Shown here one piece after another: positions 51,801 through 61,300 of a stretch of 64,000 nt of DNA. Below the pieces are notes generated by a model. That model was not told the DNA's origin, searched no databases, and saw nothing but the letters and a program-made list of their open reading frames with translations. Within the stretch, counting starts at the first letter, position 1. Each line of letters opens with the position of its first letter. The stretch comes from Siphlonurus alternatus (lineage: Eukaryota > Arthropoda > Insecta > Ephemeroptera > Siphlonuridae): assembly GCA_949825025.1 (NCBI GenBank), contig OX463780.1:44248979-44312978 (forward strand). Reading direction: 5' to 3'. The position numbers were made by a program, and so were the translations under genes.

Positions 51801-52114
51801 CTTCTTGCAGATGCTGTTGCTTCCGCACCTCTCCTAATCCTTCTTTTAGCTCTCGCATTATTCATATACTGAGTAGAACCTCCTGTACGATATTGTGATG
51901 GACTAGGACGAACAATTGCTACACGAGCTGCCGTCCCGCCAAATAACCATAAAACTGTATGTGTACCATTATGTTTAGATGCTATAGAATCTACTTTTAA
52001 TTTATCAAATTTAATTATTTCCCAATAATCAGTCATAATTGCAGCACATAATACTGCAGAAGCTGCAGCTGTAATTAATATTGTTGCTATTAAAAAATAA
52101 GTACTTGGTTGCAT
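17790..52114 (-). CDS. Four-pass membrane protein, PMP22/EMP/claudin superfamily (complete, 4 exons)
   Basis: Exons run 52114-51709, 40910-40800, 20816-20679 and 18034-17790: 900 nt, 299 residues plus TAG, all GT-AG with matching phases. An in-frame TAG just upstream supports the ATG at 52114. Predicted membrane spans lie near residues 5-27, 177-198, 204-232 and 268-287. The first loop carries the superfamily hallmark (W31, then GGIWTLC at 125-131 and a second Cys at 152). The last span follows STGWGLDLGW, like the span-4 entry in claudins and TARPs. Loop 1 is about 140 residues, against about 50 in classical claudins, with an NGT sequon (49-51) and RAKR-RIRR (88-95). Members form junctions or modulate channels and receptors at the plasma membrane. 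I cannot assign an orthologue: claudin-like, TARP/stargazin-like or TMEM-type are all open. The gene spans 34 kb because introns 1 and 2 are about 10.8 and 20.0 kb. Confidence 0.85.
18118..18610. mobile_element. Disrupted palindromic MITE member H
   Basis: Left-arm sequence (ATGCTATTCTGATTTTTTTC, then AACCCGGAAAGTAATTGTTA) matches member D. A degraded right-arm end (ACATTCTCTATATCCATTTT) appears 400 bp later. The intervening DNA is unrelated. Confidence 0.45.
19336..19382. repeat. (TA)n microsatellite
   Basis: About 23 TA units in tetraspan intron 3. Confidence 0.95.
20679..20816 (-). CDS. Tetraspan gene exon 3
   Basis: Acceptor TTTGTGTTTCAG, donor GTACGT. It codes span 2 (LSISCSLVCLIILGSSALVG), a short turn (SLGVIKHQ) and the first half of span 3. 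Confidence 0.88.
22337..22661. mobile_element. Palindromic MITE family member C (paired TGACGTCA)
   Basis: It starts ATGGAGTATTGACCTCAA and ends with the mirror. Octamers at 22471 and 22522 face each other across the CGGCGGCAAG and TCTTAAGGAGAGGCG core shared with member B. Confidence 0.87.
26576..26753. mobile_element. 178-bp near-perfect palindrome
   Basis: The left end GGGGGACATTCACAAAGC mirrors a right end finishing GTGAATGCCCCCC. The arms run about 80 bp with few mismatches (AACCCCCACTTTAGCCCCAA and its complement). AAT flanks both sides and may be a 3-bp target duplication. Confidence 0.82.
27205..27524. mobile_element. Palindromic MITE family member D
   Basis: It starts ATGGAGTACCGACCTCAA and ends with the mirror. 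The core carries GGATTCGAATCC and the AAGAGAGGCGG motif shared with member A; it has no TGACGTCA. Confidence 0.87.
27655..27830. promoter_or_regulatory. GC-rich island with three GGCGCCA motifs
   Basis: GGCGCCA occurs at 27762, 27781 and 27800 in otherwise AT-rich intron, the first as part of GGCGCCACGTG. It is a possible cis-element, unproven. Confidence 0.25.
28472..28548 (+). mobile_element. SINE 3'-part fragment
   Basis: CTCACCTCAGCAAATGCTG and ACGCGTAA, then GGCCGTGG, match the same stretch of the full SINE at 36769-36815. The 5S-like head is absent. Confidence 0.6.
29931..30260. mobile_element. Palindromic MITE family member E
   Basis: The ends are ATGGACAACATACATGAAAA and its mirror, like members F and G. 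The inner arms (GAATAGAGGGTACCAAATTA) follow members A-D, so it links the two subfamilies. The core is GC-rich and lacks TGACGTCA. Confidence 0.87.
34417..34525. repeat. Imperfect hairpin, possible small MITE
   Basis: CAGAATTG and CGGAATCGGAAA near 34420-34440 pair with TCTGATTCCG and CAATTCTG near 34500-34520. The mismatches are consistent with an old element. Confidence 0.4.
35880..36190 (+). mobile_element. Unclassified GC-rich retroposon-like block
   Basis: It is sharply GC-richer than its flanks and ends in an A-run followed by a TA microsatellite, as SINE-type insertions often do. It contains a hairpin TCTGCACGG/CCGTGCAGA. No family is recognised, and the open frames on both strands look incidental. 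Confidence 0.35.
36192..36242. repeat. (TA)n microsatellite
   Basis: A TA run directly after the A-rich end of the 35880 block. More short TA runs follow to about 36430. Confidence 0.95.
36519..36901 (+). mobile_element. 5S rRNA-derived SINE (SINE3-like)
   Basis: The head at 36536-36602 is recognisable 5S rRNA: GGTTCTCG, GATCACCGAAGTCAAGC, CGTGGTTAGTACTTGGATGG, then GTGACCG. It covers the internal Pol III control region, and the 5S 5' third is missing or diverged. An unrelated body of about 290 bp follows, ending in a run of ten or more A. A body fragment recurs at 28472, supporting a repeat family. Target duplications are hidden by the AT-rich flanks. Confidence 0.8.
36933..36956. mobile_element. 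End fragment of hAT-like MITE
   Basis: CAGGCGCGGATCCAGAAACA repeats, inverted, the right end of the 38714 element. Only one end is present. Confidence 0.6.
38714..38874. mobile_element. 161-bp hAT-like MITE with 8-bp duplication
   Basis: Terminal repeats CAGGCGCGGATCCAG and CTGGATCCGCGCCTG are perfect. AAAGCCAG flanks both sides exactly (38706-38713, 38875-38882), the 8-bp duplication expected of hAT elements. The exact duplication suggests a fairly recent insertion. Confidence 0.88.
39866..40800. repeat. 49-bp minisatellite ending at a splice donor
   Basis: Fourteen units start with CCAATTGGAGG at 40141, 40190, 40241, then every 49 bp to 40780. One unit has a 2-bp insertion and one reads CCAATTTGAG. 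Variant bases recur every four units, giving a 196-bp higher-order period. Diverged units lie at 39866-39960, separated by about 170 bp of other sequence. The last unit runs into the donor of tetraspan exon 2. Confidence 0.95.
40800..40910 (-). CDS. Tetraspan gene exon 2
   Basis: Acceptor TGTTGTTACAG, donor GTGAGT (40799-40794). The 111 nt code the end of loop 1 (DDQRRQLQALGFTEAQC, LSPELVRVEE). The donor overlaps the edge of the 49-bp tandem array. Confidence 0.88.
42837..42895. repeat. (TA)n microsatellite
   Basis: About 29 TA units in tetraspan intron 1. Confidence 0.95.
43172..43315. mobile_element. Degraded hAT-like MITE copy
   Basis: Its interior (GGGCAATATGGGCATTTTCC, then TTAACATTAGCC) matches the 38714 and 47077 elements. 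Both ends are worn: the left starts CAGGCTGCAGCCC and the right ends CCTCGCCTG. Confidence 0.7.
44405..44726. mobile_element. 322-bp near-perfect palindromic MITE
   Basis: The ends ACACTAAATTTTTAGATGC and the mirror bound arms of about 150 bp with few mismatches, and a short centre around GAGTCAAAAAAGTACAAAAA. GTACTGA/TCAGTAC strings recur in each arm. The target duplication is unclear. Confidence 0.82.
47077..47253. mobile_element. hAT-like MITE copy
   Basis: It starts CAGGCGCGGATCCAGG and ends TTCGCGCCTG. The interior matches the 38714 copy (ACAATATAGGCATTT). The flanking octamers differ, so the duplication has decayed. Confidence 0.78.
51451..51600. mobile_element. Second copy of the 17327 MITE
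   Basis: CTTCTGCAGC, CTTGTTAATCACCATG on the left and GATGATTAATAAGGTGACAA, GACGACGACTATACATAC on the right match the 17327 arms. The interior is only about 30 bp, without the TA expansion. It lies about 110 bp inside tetraspan intron 1. Confidence 0.65.
51709..52114 (-). CDS. Tetraspan gene exon 1
   Basis: It codes residues 1-135: span 1 (FLIATILITAAASAVLCAAI), TDYW and most of the long loop, ending GGIWTLCVSLH. Donor GTATGT starts at 51708. Codon use after residue 60 is AT-rich and the loop looks low in conservation. Confidence 0.88.
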
Positions 52115-52202
52115 GATGATTTTAAAAACATTTTCTTGCTAGGAACATTAAGAAACAGATGTGTCTGATTTTAAAGCTCCGAGTGTTGCGGTGTCCACAG
52201 AC

Positions 52203-52207
52203 AGACT
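52203..52207 (-). promoter_or_regulatory. Possible initiator of the tetraspan gene
   Basis: TCAGT on the minus strand, the arthropod Inr core, lies about 90 nt before the ATG in a locally GC-richer region. A near-match to a DPE (GGAGC) falls at about +28. No TATA box sits at the right distance. Weak evidence. Confidence 0.25.
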
Positions 52208-52278
52208 GAGTGTGCCGGCGGCTTCTATCATGTTGCTAAAGTCACTACTCACTTGGCGGGGGAGGGAAATAACCTGTG

Positions 52279-52286
52279 TGACGTCA
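52279..52286. promoter_or_regulatory. TGACGTCA (CRE-like) upstream of the tetraspan gene
   Basis: A perfect palindromic octamer about 165 nt upstream of the ATG, in a GC-rich pocket (GCGCGGCGC follows). It is a plausible CREB/ATF site, but the same octamer is also spread by mobile elements in this window. A second copy lies at 52447-52454. Confidence 0.4.
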
Positions 52287-52719
52287 CAGACTTGCGCGGC
52301 GCAGACCTAGCGATCGAATGCACGCGCTCTTATACATATATACTTTTTTTTTTGCCCTTTCTTTTGAGATAAAAACTTTTTCTTTAAGTATGTAAATAAT
52401 ATGAGATGATAATGACGTATTAAATAAAAACAGACAGTTTTAAGTATGACGTCATCATTTAGATGTTTTAATTGCACTAGCTTTTATTAATGATGCTCAT
52501 TCATAATAAAAGCATTAATTGTAAATTTCATAAAATGAACATTTAAATCGTAAATACTTTTTTTTTCTATTACATAGATATATAGACTATCCTCCTGTCA
52601 GGTAACATTTCCTTGAAGATAGGCAACTTGTTCAGCACCAAAATTTAGTGAATTTCAAAATTTCAAACCTTACCAAGGACCATGCATTAATTTCCATTGC
52701 CCCATTAACCCTAGCTATT

Positions 52720-53030
52720 ACCAAGGGATTTTTTGTTACACGCGCTATACAAGTGGGGGGGGGGGAGAGAGAGAGAGGGACAAAAGGATCTGCTATTTAA
52801 CACATCACGTGTTAAAAAAAAAGTTTTTTTTTTCCATTTTTCCAACTAATATATAATATGTTTATTTTTTTACGGAAATACGTACATTACTCATTGGCTA
52901 GGATTACAAATTTTTTCAGAATTTTTAGAGCAGTATTTCACACTTTTTTCGCGCTTTATAAAACAGTTACGGGTCGTCTCGACTCCCCACCCCTGAACCC
53001 CTCCCCTTGATAATGTTATAGGGTAAATAA
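52720..53030. repeat. Second copy of the 13139 dispersed repeat
   Basis: CCAAGGGATTTTTTGT, GGAAATACGTACATTACT, TTTTTTCAGAATTTTTAGAG and a C-rich end with TTATAGGGTAAATAAT parallel 13139-13510. The TA-run position is taken here by a G-run and GA repeats. Confidence 0.55.
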
Positions 53031-54939
53031 TCCTTTGTTCTTGGAGTTTCTGCTATCTAATTAATGCTTAAGGTATAACCTGAGAATTTGTCTGTCAAGG
53101 TCAAGAGGCGTGGCTATAGTGGCAACACTGTTTGCATTGGAATACGCATAAATTTTTAGGAGGGGGTGGTGACATCAGTCCTTGAGAACGTTGCCACATT
53201 TCTCATCAAATATAGGAAACGATCATCGCCACGGTTCAAAATATATGAAAACAATTTAGAAAAATAGTCTAAAAAATTAGGTTTTAGTAAAAAAAAAAGT
53301 AAAAGAATCTGTTGGGGAGTTTTTTTGCAATGCTAATTAACAAATTTAACATTGGAAGGATACAAAATTCTCATTTAAATAAATTAATTATAATTAAACC
53401 AACGGTTAAAAAATTCCGAAAAAATTCAGAGCTACTTTGACGATTGTTGTGAGTCCACAAAATTAATTTGAAGAAAATCTGTTGTAGCGAATTTTTCGTC
53501 CAAATTTCTCAGGTTAAGCCTTAACAAGTTGCCTAACTCACGGCGAAATTACTTGAACTTGTCTGCTCAATATGGCTTGAGCGATTATTGCAACTATTAT
53601 AATTTTGTATTTGAGCTCACGTACGTCAGAGTATTGTATCAGATAGTTTATTTATTAATTGAAAACGTATCATTTCTATAATTTTTAAGAAATAATTTGT
53701 ATTAAAAATAATTATTATTCTATGAACAAGAAATATATTATTAATAATGAGTGTGTTGAATCAAATTTGTAATCTGACTTAAAAAAACAAAACAAATGCT
53801 AGAATTACTATTGTATAAATTGAAACATGTTTTCTTTATTAATGTTGCTTGTTTGTTGTTTTTTCAGCTGGTATTATAATGTGAATAAAATAAAATAAAA
53901 ATAAAATAATATTATGTAGGTCAGGTTTTCATTAGAAAATAAAGATTGAAAAATGTTGCTTTTTTATATTTTATTTTTTGGTGTTGCAAAAAAACATTTC
54001 TTAATACAGTAAAATTTGTGTCAAATATTTATAATATATAAATTGTGCATTTTATTAAAACAACAAATCCAAAAGGAATGTATTGCATTTTATAAAATAG
54101 TTGCAATATAAAGAACACTTGAATATCATATTATTGCTAATATTACAAAACAACTGTGGTTACTCTTTTAAATATACAGTATTTCTCTTAAATAACAGCA
54201 CACATTAAATATTAAAAACTCGGCTCGGATTAATGATAAATATAATTAATTATTATTATAGTACTATATATTATTAGAACTATTTATAAAGAGAGATTAT
54301 AGTAAAATACTGTTTAAAATCGATCATGGACGGATTATTTGGTACATATTATAGTAACATCAGAATTTAAGATATGCCTTTTCTTATTATACTTACAAAC
54401 AAATATGATATGTAGAACAAGATTCTAATAATTGAGATCCTTACACTGCATAAATTAAGACCCAAAAGAGTAAAAAGACTTGATAACAAATCTTTTTATT
54501 TAAAAAAATTCATAAAATGAACAAACCTACGAGAGAGCTGAACAGAAAGAATATGAAAGAGAGTCCAATTAGGTTTCTTTTCACATTGTTCACAAATAAA
54601 CCTCAAGTCTTCTCACCAGCCAATAACCAAAAGAGACAGATCAAAACAATATAGACACCTGGAAATTGCCAGAAAATTTTAGAATGTCCTTAACTACAGA
54701 AATTTAAAAAATAAATACAGTAAAACTATTTTAATAACTTAGGAAACTGAACATGATTACAACCCTGCACAACCAGAAATAATTTCTAATATTTTGTCAT
54801 TAGCAAAACATCTCATCTTTTCTTCTTCTAGTTAAAAATACACTATCATTAAAATTGTATCAATCTAATGGAGCTCAAATTTTTTAAATATTTAGCATTT
54901 TTGCTTAACTGATTCCCCACTGGTTTAGGATGGAGCTTA

Positions 54940-54951
54940 TTTATTTTTATT
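54940..54951 (-). terminator. IFT140 polyadenylation signals
   Basis: Two back-to-back AATAAA hexamers on the minus strand, 47-58 nt past the stop codon. This implies a very short 3' UTR. Confidence 0.65.
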
Positions 54952-54997
54952 TTGTGCTAATGATAAATGAGATGATGAAACAAACTGGAGAAAATGT

Positions 54998-55379
54998 CTA
55001 GATAGCAAAAGCTTTTCCGTTCATGTGGTGTGCTGGATACAGATCTCCAGTCCTCAGCGCTCCTTGGGGCGGTGGCTCATCAGGTACCTCCTCTGGCACC
55101 TCCTCTTCCCCCCCGGCAGCCTCTGCCACCCCCTCCCTGCTGGCGCCAGGCATGCCCAGCTCCTTCAAAACATCCAGGTCGATGTAGTAGGTGGGGTTGG
55201 CACCCACTGCTCGCATTTCGTCCAGGACTTGTGTGGCTGTCTTTGGGTTCTTGTGCCGCACGTAGTACGCCACCATCAGGCCGTAAACGTCACCGCGACG
55301 AACCGTGGCCTCAAGCTCAGGGATGAGGAGGAACTCTCGGCTCTGAGAGATGGCAGCCTCACTGTCTCGGTCAAATAAT
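54998..55379 (-). CDS. IFT140: IFT140 last exon with stop
   Basis: Acceptor TTTTTCTTCAG. It codes [20 protein letters not shown], then an acidic, Pro-rich tail ([16 protein letters not shown]) and the end NGKAFAI at TAG. Confidence 0.94.
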
Positions 55380-58300
55380 CTGAAGAAAAATTGAGAAAAT
55401 ATTCAATGTAGTCAATTACAAATTAAATCAGAAGTTTTTGTAATTAATTTCAGATTTAATTAGCATTTAAACTAATAATCCATTATTATCTCCTTTATAC
55501 TAATTAAATAAAATAATATGTAATGTATTTTAAAATACATACATAAAGAGTAGTTTTTCTCTATCAAAGCTATATTATCAATTTTTTTTTTTTCAAAAGT
55601 CACTAATACAGTAAATTACTTACATTTAATTCATAAAATTCCCTAACCCTTAACCGTCGCTATAAGAGGTTATGATTATTGTATGAATTAAATCATATTT
55701 TATCATCTAAAAAACATGAGACTATTCTTCAAACATACAACTACAATTTGCAATAGAATTTATAGTTCAGATGTTACAATAAGAAAGTATAACTATAGTT
55801 TTGAAACACATGTCATGTCCACCCAACCCCAAGATCCATCACAGTCAGCTGACCTGCGCAGCTCGACGAAGCGCTTAACCAGGTCCAGCCTCCGTGCCAG
55901 TTCCTCGGCCCTCAGCTGCTGCTGCTCCAGGGCCGTGTCCCCCGACTTGTGGCCCGCCACCGACCTCGCCAGGCACCGGCTTGCCTCCACCAGCGCACTT
56001 GCCGCCTTCTCGTAGTCCCGGAACTCATCAATCTCAACCTGCAACACACGAGGGTTTCAAACTTACATGCAGTGTAAACAAACCTATGACTATGTGTGCT
56101 GAGATTGCTTAAAAAAAAAAATAGTTAACTTTACTAGATATTCAATGATTTTTTTTTAATTTTGTTACTGTAAATCTTTGAAACCTTATCTTTATTTTAC
56201 ACCTTTAAATGACGGTAATTTGTCAACAGGTGTTTTTGTCATAGTCCAGAAATAGAAATTATAAAAAGGAAAATTTGAAAGACTGTGACCAGAAATATAA
56301 TACTTATTGAGATCCTGTTTAAGATGCATTTAACAAAATTAATTGAAAATATTTACTTAGTTTATAGTAATAAAAAACTTAGATTTAGTAGGTACAATTA
56401 TAAACTTCTTCCTTAATTAAATTTCAAAGCTGTTTAACTTCACTATGAAGATTCTAAGATGTACCGTATCAAATTTTACAATAAACTGTTCTTCACTTTC
56501 ATGAAGTTACTAGTACTGTTTTTACAGTACACACCTGAGCACACGCGACATAGAAGGCTGCCAGAAGGTCGAGGGCTCGTCCCTTGCTGTAGAAGGCGAT
56601 GATGTTCTTCATGATGTCCGGACTGCTTCTCCAGTCGAGGGACTGCAGGTAGTTGGCCGCCATCACATAGATTTCACGCTGACGAGACACGTTGGCGAAG
56701 AACACAATCTTCTCCGTGTCGCCAGATTTGAGCAGTGCCTTCATTGCCCGAACCTGAAACAAGGTGGGTAGGTTTGTGTAAGATTACGTTTGTAAGTCAG
56801 GTACAGAGGGTAGAGGGAGTAGGTTTGCATAGAAAAGTACACATTTATAAAATTACATTCTTAGTTTCTTTATTTGCATTTGTTATCTATTTTAAAGGTT
56901 TTAAATTTTAACATGACTTAAATTATAATTAAACTCTTCATATTGAAAAAAGAAAAAAATAAATAAATTAAACTAAAACTACAGAAAAAACATTTAAGAT
57001 ATTAAAATAAATTTCCAGATTATGATATCAGTTGGTTTAAAAACAAAAAAAATAAAGCAAAATGAATCGGTGGGAAGAATTAAATACTTAAATAGTTCTT
57101 ATAAATATTAATATGTAATTTATCAATTTGGTACCAATAATATTTACTGTAGTAGTCTACAATGATGAAAACAAGCTTGTACCTTGTCTCCGGCCTGAGT
57201 GAACTTCTTGGCTGCCAGGTGGTAGTTCCCCTGCAGCTGCGCACTCTCCGCCACCTTGAGCAGCACTCGCACCCTCTCCCCCTCTTCTACTGTGCCCTTG
57301 GCCACGGTCATTCGCTCTGCAAGCTCCTCAGTGACTGGCACGTTGTGCTCCAGACACAGATCCACGGCAGCCGTATACTGAAAGAGAAAAGAGACATTTC
57401 AAATTAATTAAAAAAAACATTGAATAAACATTGTACTTGGAAATTTCATCATTGTGTTAAAATCTTTGAATTAAAAAATGCTGTACAGAAGGTAACAATT
57501 TCTTTGCTACGACCATTTTAAGAGGGATTTAAAGGCCTTCTGAACCTTTTCACAATATTAAGTACGCGGTTAGCTTTGCTTCAGTGTGATTCGGCTGCAT
57601 AATTTTTTTTTGTTTCAGAAGCACAAATATCAGAGATAATAGCCGATGAAGAAGCACCTGTGACGTCACTCACGCTCATTCAGCGGCGACAATATAGGGA
57701 AATCCCTGGAAAAGATAGGTTCACTCCCGCTGTAGCCACGGCCACAATTTTACTTCTGGAATTTTGAAACTTTACCAGGGCACTCTTGATAGTATTTGTC
57801 AAATAGACTGAAAGATTTTTTTTGGTGGTGTGTGTACAGACTGAGTTATTGCGGTAGCAAGACAAGCCAAAAATTTAACATTGTTTTCCTATACAACATT
57901 TTCGCTCCTCTTTCTACCGCAATAACTCGGTTTGTATGAATGTCATCAAAAAAAATCTTTCAGGCTATTTGAAAAATACTATCAAGACTGTCCTGGTAAA
58001 GTTTCAAATTTACAGAAGTAAAATTGTGGCCGTGGTTGCAGCGGGAGTGAAACTATCTTTTGCAGGGATTTCCCTATATTGTCGCCGCTGAATGAGCGTG
58101 AGTGACGTCACAGGTGCTTTTTCATCGGCTATTATCTCTGATATTTGTGCTACTGAAACAAAAAATTTTATGCAGCCGAATTACACTGAAGCAAAGCTTA
58201 CCGTGTACCTTATATTGTGCAAAGGTTCATAAGGCCTTTAAGATGTTCAGCCTGCCTTAAAAAAAGGTGTTACTGGTACCTAAAAATGTTCATAAAAGTA

Positions 58301-61300
58301 GTGTTATTTAAATATATCCTCAGCTTCTTATTGCAAGTTCATTTAAAGAAAAAAATTGCACAAAAATATTACAAACTGAGCAAATAAAATAAACTTGGAT
58401 TTAAAAGAGCACAACAATAAATTAGTTTTTATACTGTATGTAGAAAGACAGTACCTGTTTGGCTACTGCCAGCAGGTCAACAGCCTTGTCGAACTGCCTG
58501 TTCTCCACAAAGAACTTGGCACAGCGCTGCAGGAGGGCGGGGTCTGAGTCAGCGTCCAGCTCCGTGGCGATGTTCTGCAGGGCGCTGTACTGCTGAGTCC
58601 TGCAAGCACACGCTCGTCAGCTCTCGCCTCTCATGAACAAACGGAGCTCTTACTTGAAGGCCAGGTCGAGGGCCTTGTGCAGCATGCCTGCTCGGTGGTA
58701 CAACCTCACCGCTCGGTCAGGCATGGGACGCTCTCCGTGCTCGAAGTATGAAGCAGCCTCTCGCTGTTCCTGAGGACTGGCCATCAGTGCCAGGTTCCAC
58801 ACCTGCTCGTCCAGGCCTTGCTCCTAGGGTAGAACCAAGTTACAAATAATACCGGTAGTAAAGATATGAATAATGAGATTAATTTGAGTGATCCTCATTC
58901 ACTATTACGGTATTTACTTATTTGATTACATTTTTTTTTTTTTTTTTCTATATTTTAACTTCAATTCAATTCAATATATTTTTATTTCCATTTTTTTCTA
59001 CAATCAAAGTGTCATAATATATACAATAACATTTGTTGAGGTTTATAGGACAAGTCAATAAAGAACAATATTAGGAAAATACTCATAATGAATCAACTAT
59101 AACTATAGCTGGCAATGAAATAATTTGAAAATAAGTTTGCCCAAAACATTATAGTCACAACATAGAGAAGAAATTCTCTATAATTTTCACATAAAAAGGG
59201 ATATTCTTACAATTAAATTGTAGTTATGAAAATAATCACTGTATGATACCAGTTTCAGTTTCTCCTTACTTTACACAGTCTGATTGCATTCCCGTACGCC
59301 TGTGCTTTTGTGAAGAACTGGATGGCCTGCGTGAGGTTGTCTGTGTTCTCCAGCTGTCGTGCCAGGTGGTAGCAGGCCGCCTTGTCGCCCGTGTCAGACG
59401 CTATCTTAGCGGCCAGCTCGTACTTCTCGCAGTAGCAGTGCACCCGCACCAGAGAGAGGGTGTCCCCTGCCTTCTCGTAGAAGCTCAGAGCCGTCTCCAT
59501 GTCACCCGTACTCTCCAGGTATTGGGCCCACCACTTCATCATGCTCCTGAGAGAATCAAAGGTCAGCTCCAACCAGGTCAAAGATCAAGGTCACACTTAC
59601 ACGTCCTTACTGTTCTTCATGTAACTTTCAAGCAAGTTAGGGTCATCTACTAACATCCGTGGTACTTCAAATCTATGGGTTTCAGATTTCTCATACATGG
59701 TTACAGCAGTGTTTAAATCTCCTGAAATTTTAAAATAAAAAAAGAATTAATTTCAGTATTACAGTATGTCACTCCAATTACTATCTGTATATAGTCAGAA
59801 ACTGAATTAAAACTGATTAAGAAATTATCCACCTAAGCATGAATTATCAAATTTAAAGTTTTAGTAAAAAAATTAGGCATATTAGTTTAGTTATTACATC
59901 TACTGTGGTTGAAATTCCTTTTGTAAAAGGAATTTCAACCACAGTAAACTCTTTTTTTTTCTTTTTTTTTTTTTTAGTTACTACTGTATTTAAAATAAAT
60001 CTCAGTTGACACTATATATATAAAGTAAAGATTGATATTTGCAGTTGTATTATTTGCAAGTTACTGCAAGTTACTGGAGAATAAAATATGAATCAATAGT
60101 ATTTTTTTTTTGTTTTGTTAATCAACTCAATATGTGCTCATATCTTCCTGCTCGAAAGCAGGTCTACAGAAGACTCACCGATGAACTCGAGATGCTTGGC
60201 GTAGTTGTAGTATGTGGTACGAAGGTGGATACGGTCCGACTGCTCCGCCACCTGCATGGCCTTGTCCCACTGACCTGTGTCCTGGTAGAACTTGTTCAGC
60301 AGGTCGTGCCGCTTGCAGCTGCGGTATAGCCTCTCAGCCTCCTCCTGGATAAGAGCAGAGATGTAAAGACAGCGGGAATCAAAAAAGGCAATGAAAAAGG
60401 TTTTAAAATGCCAGATTTAGAAGAAATTTGCAGCATCTTGAAAATTCAATGTTTTCAAAAAATACCATAAATTTACGCCAAGCTGTTGTTTGAAAGTAAA
60501 AAGAACTAGGGAAGTAAATTTAAATATGAAATAAGTTAAGTTTCAGCTTACTAGTAAGCAGTATGATGTTATTTTTTTTTTTTTTTTTGTTTTTGTTTTT
60601 TTTTTTTTTGCTTTTAAACTAACTTAGGACAATTTTGAGCAATTACATTGTATTTTTTTTTTTAAATAAATGTGACATGAATAACTTTCGTTTAGGAATC
60701 AGGAATAATAATTCAATCTTGTTAGACGCCCTATATCTGGTCATAATATTCTTTGCAGACTTACATTCAGTCCAAGCTGTATTGCAAGCATGGCGACCTG
60801 AGCGTCCAGTTCCGGCTCTCGAGTCATGGCCTCTCGGACTGCCCTTGCACCCCTTGCATGTCCCATATGTCCCAGACACACTGTGGCCACGTCCAACCTT
60901 CGGGTCTTCACGCACATTCGTGCCATGTTCTCCCACACTGCCTCACTGAGGACACAATAAAGCAGTTGCAATACAAAGATACATGATCATAACTAAAAGA
61001 AAATATTAGAAAACAACAATACTGTACCTTTTAATCATCTTGATGGCTTTAAAAGCTTCATCCATATTTCCAATGGTAAGAAAGTAGCTAAAATTGATGA
61101 CTGCTTCCTTGGTAACTTTGTCACAAGCCTTGAGGCCCTCAAAGTCTGGCATGAGGTGTCTGTCGACCAGACCTACGTTGGTACCCTAAACACAGAGACT
61201 GTTAGCAAAGAGATACTCAATCACAGCTGATGTTCGTACCTTCTCCAGTCCAGTAGGTCTCTTGAGGAGCAAGTAGTGGGGAGCATGGACACCAATCAAA

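Larger units (their letters stand above)
52115..54939. other. Spacer between the tetraspan gene and IFT140
   Basis: It includes the presumed tetraspan promoter (52115-52460) and a dispersed repeat copy (52720-53030). The rest is AT-rich sequence with no gene signal. Confidence 0.7.

Noticed and set aside
55025..55378. Plus-strand open frames over IFT140 exons (also 59243-59653, 60635-60949)
   Set aside because: They are antisense shadows of GC-rich coding exons on the minus strand.
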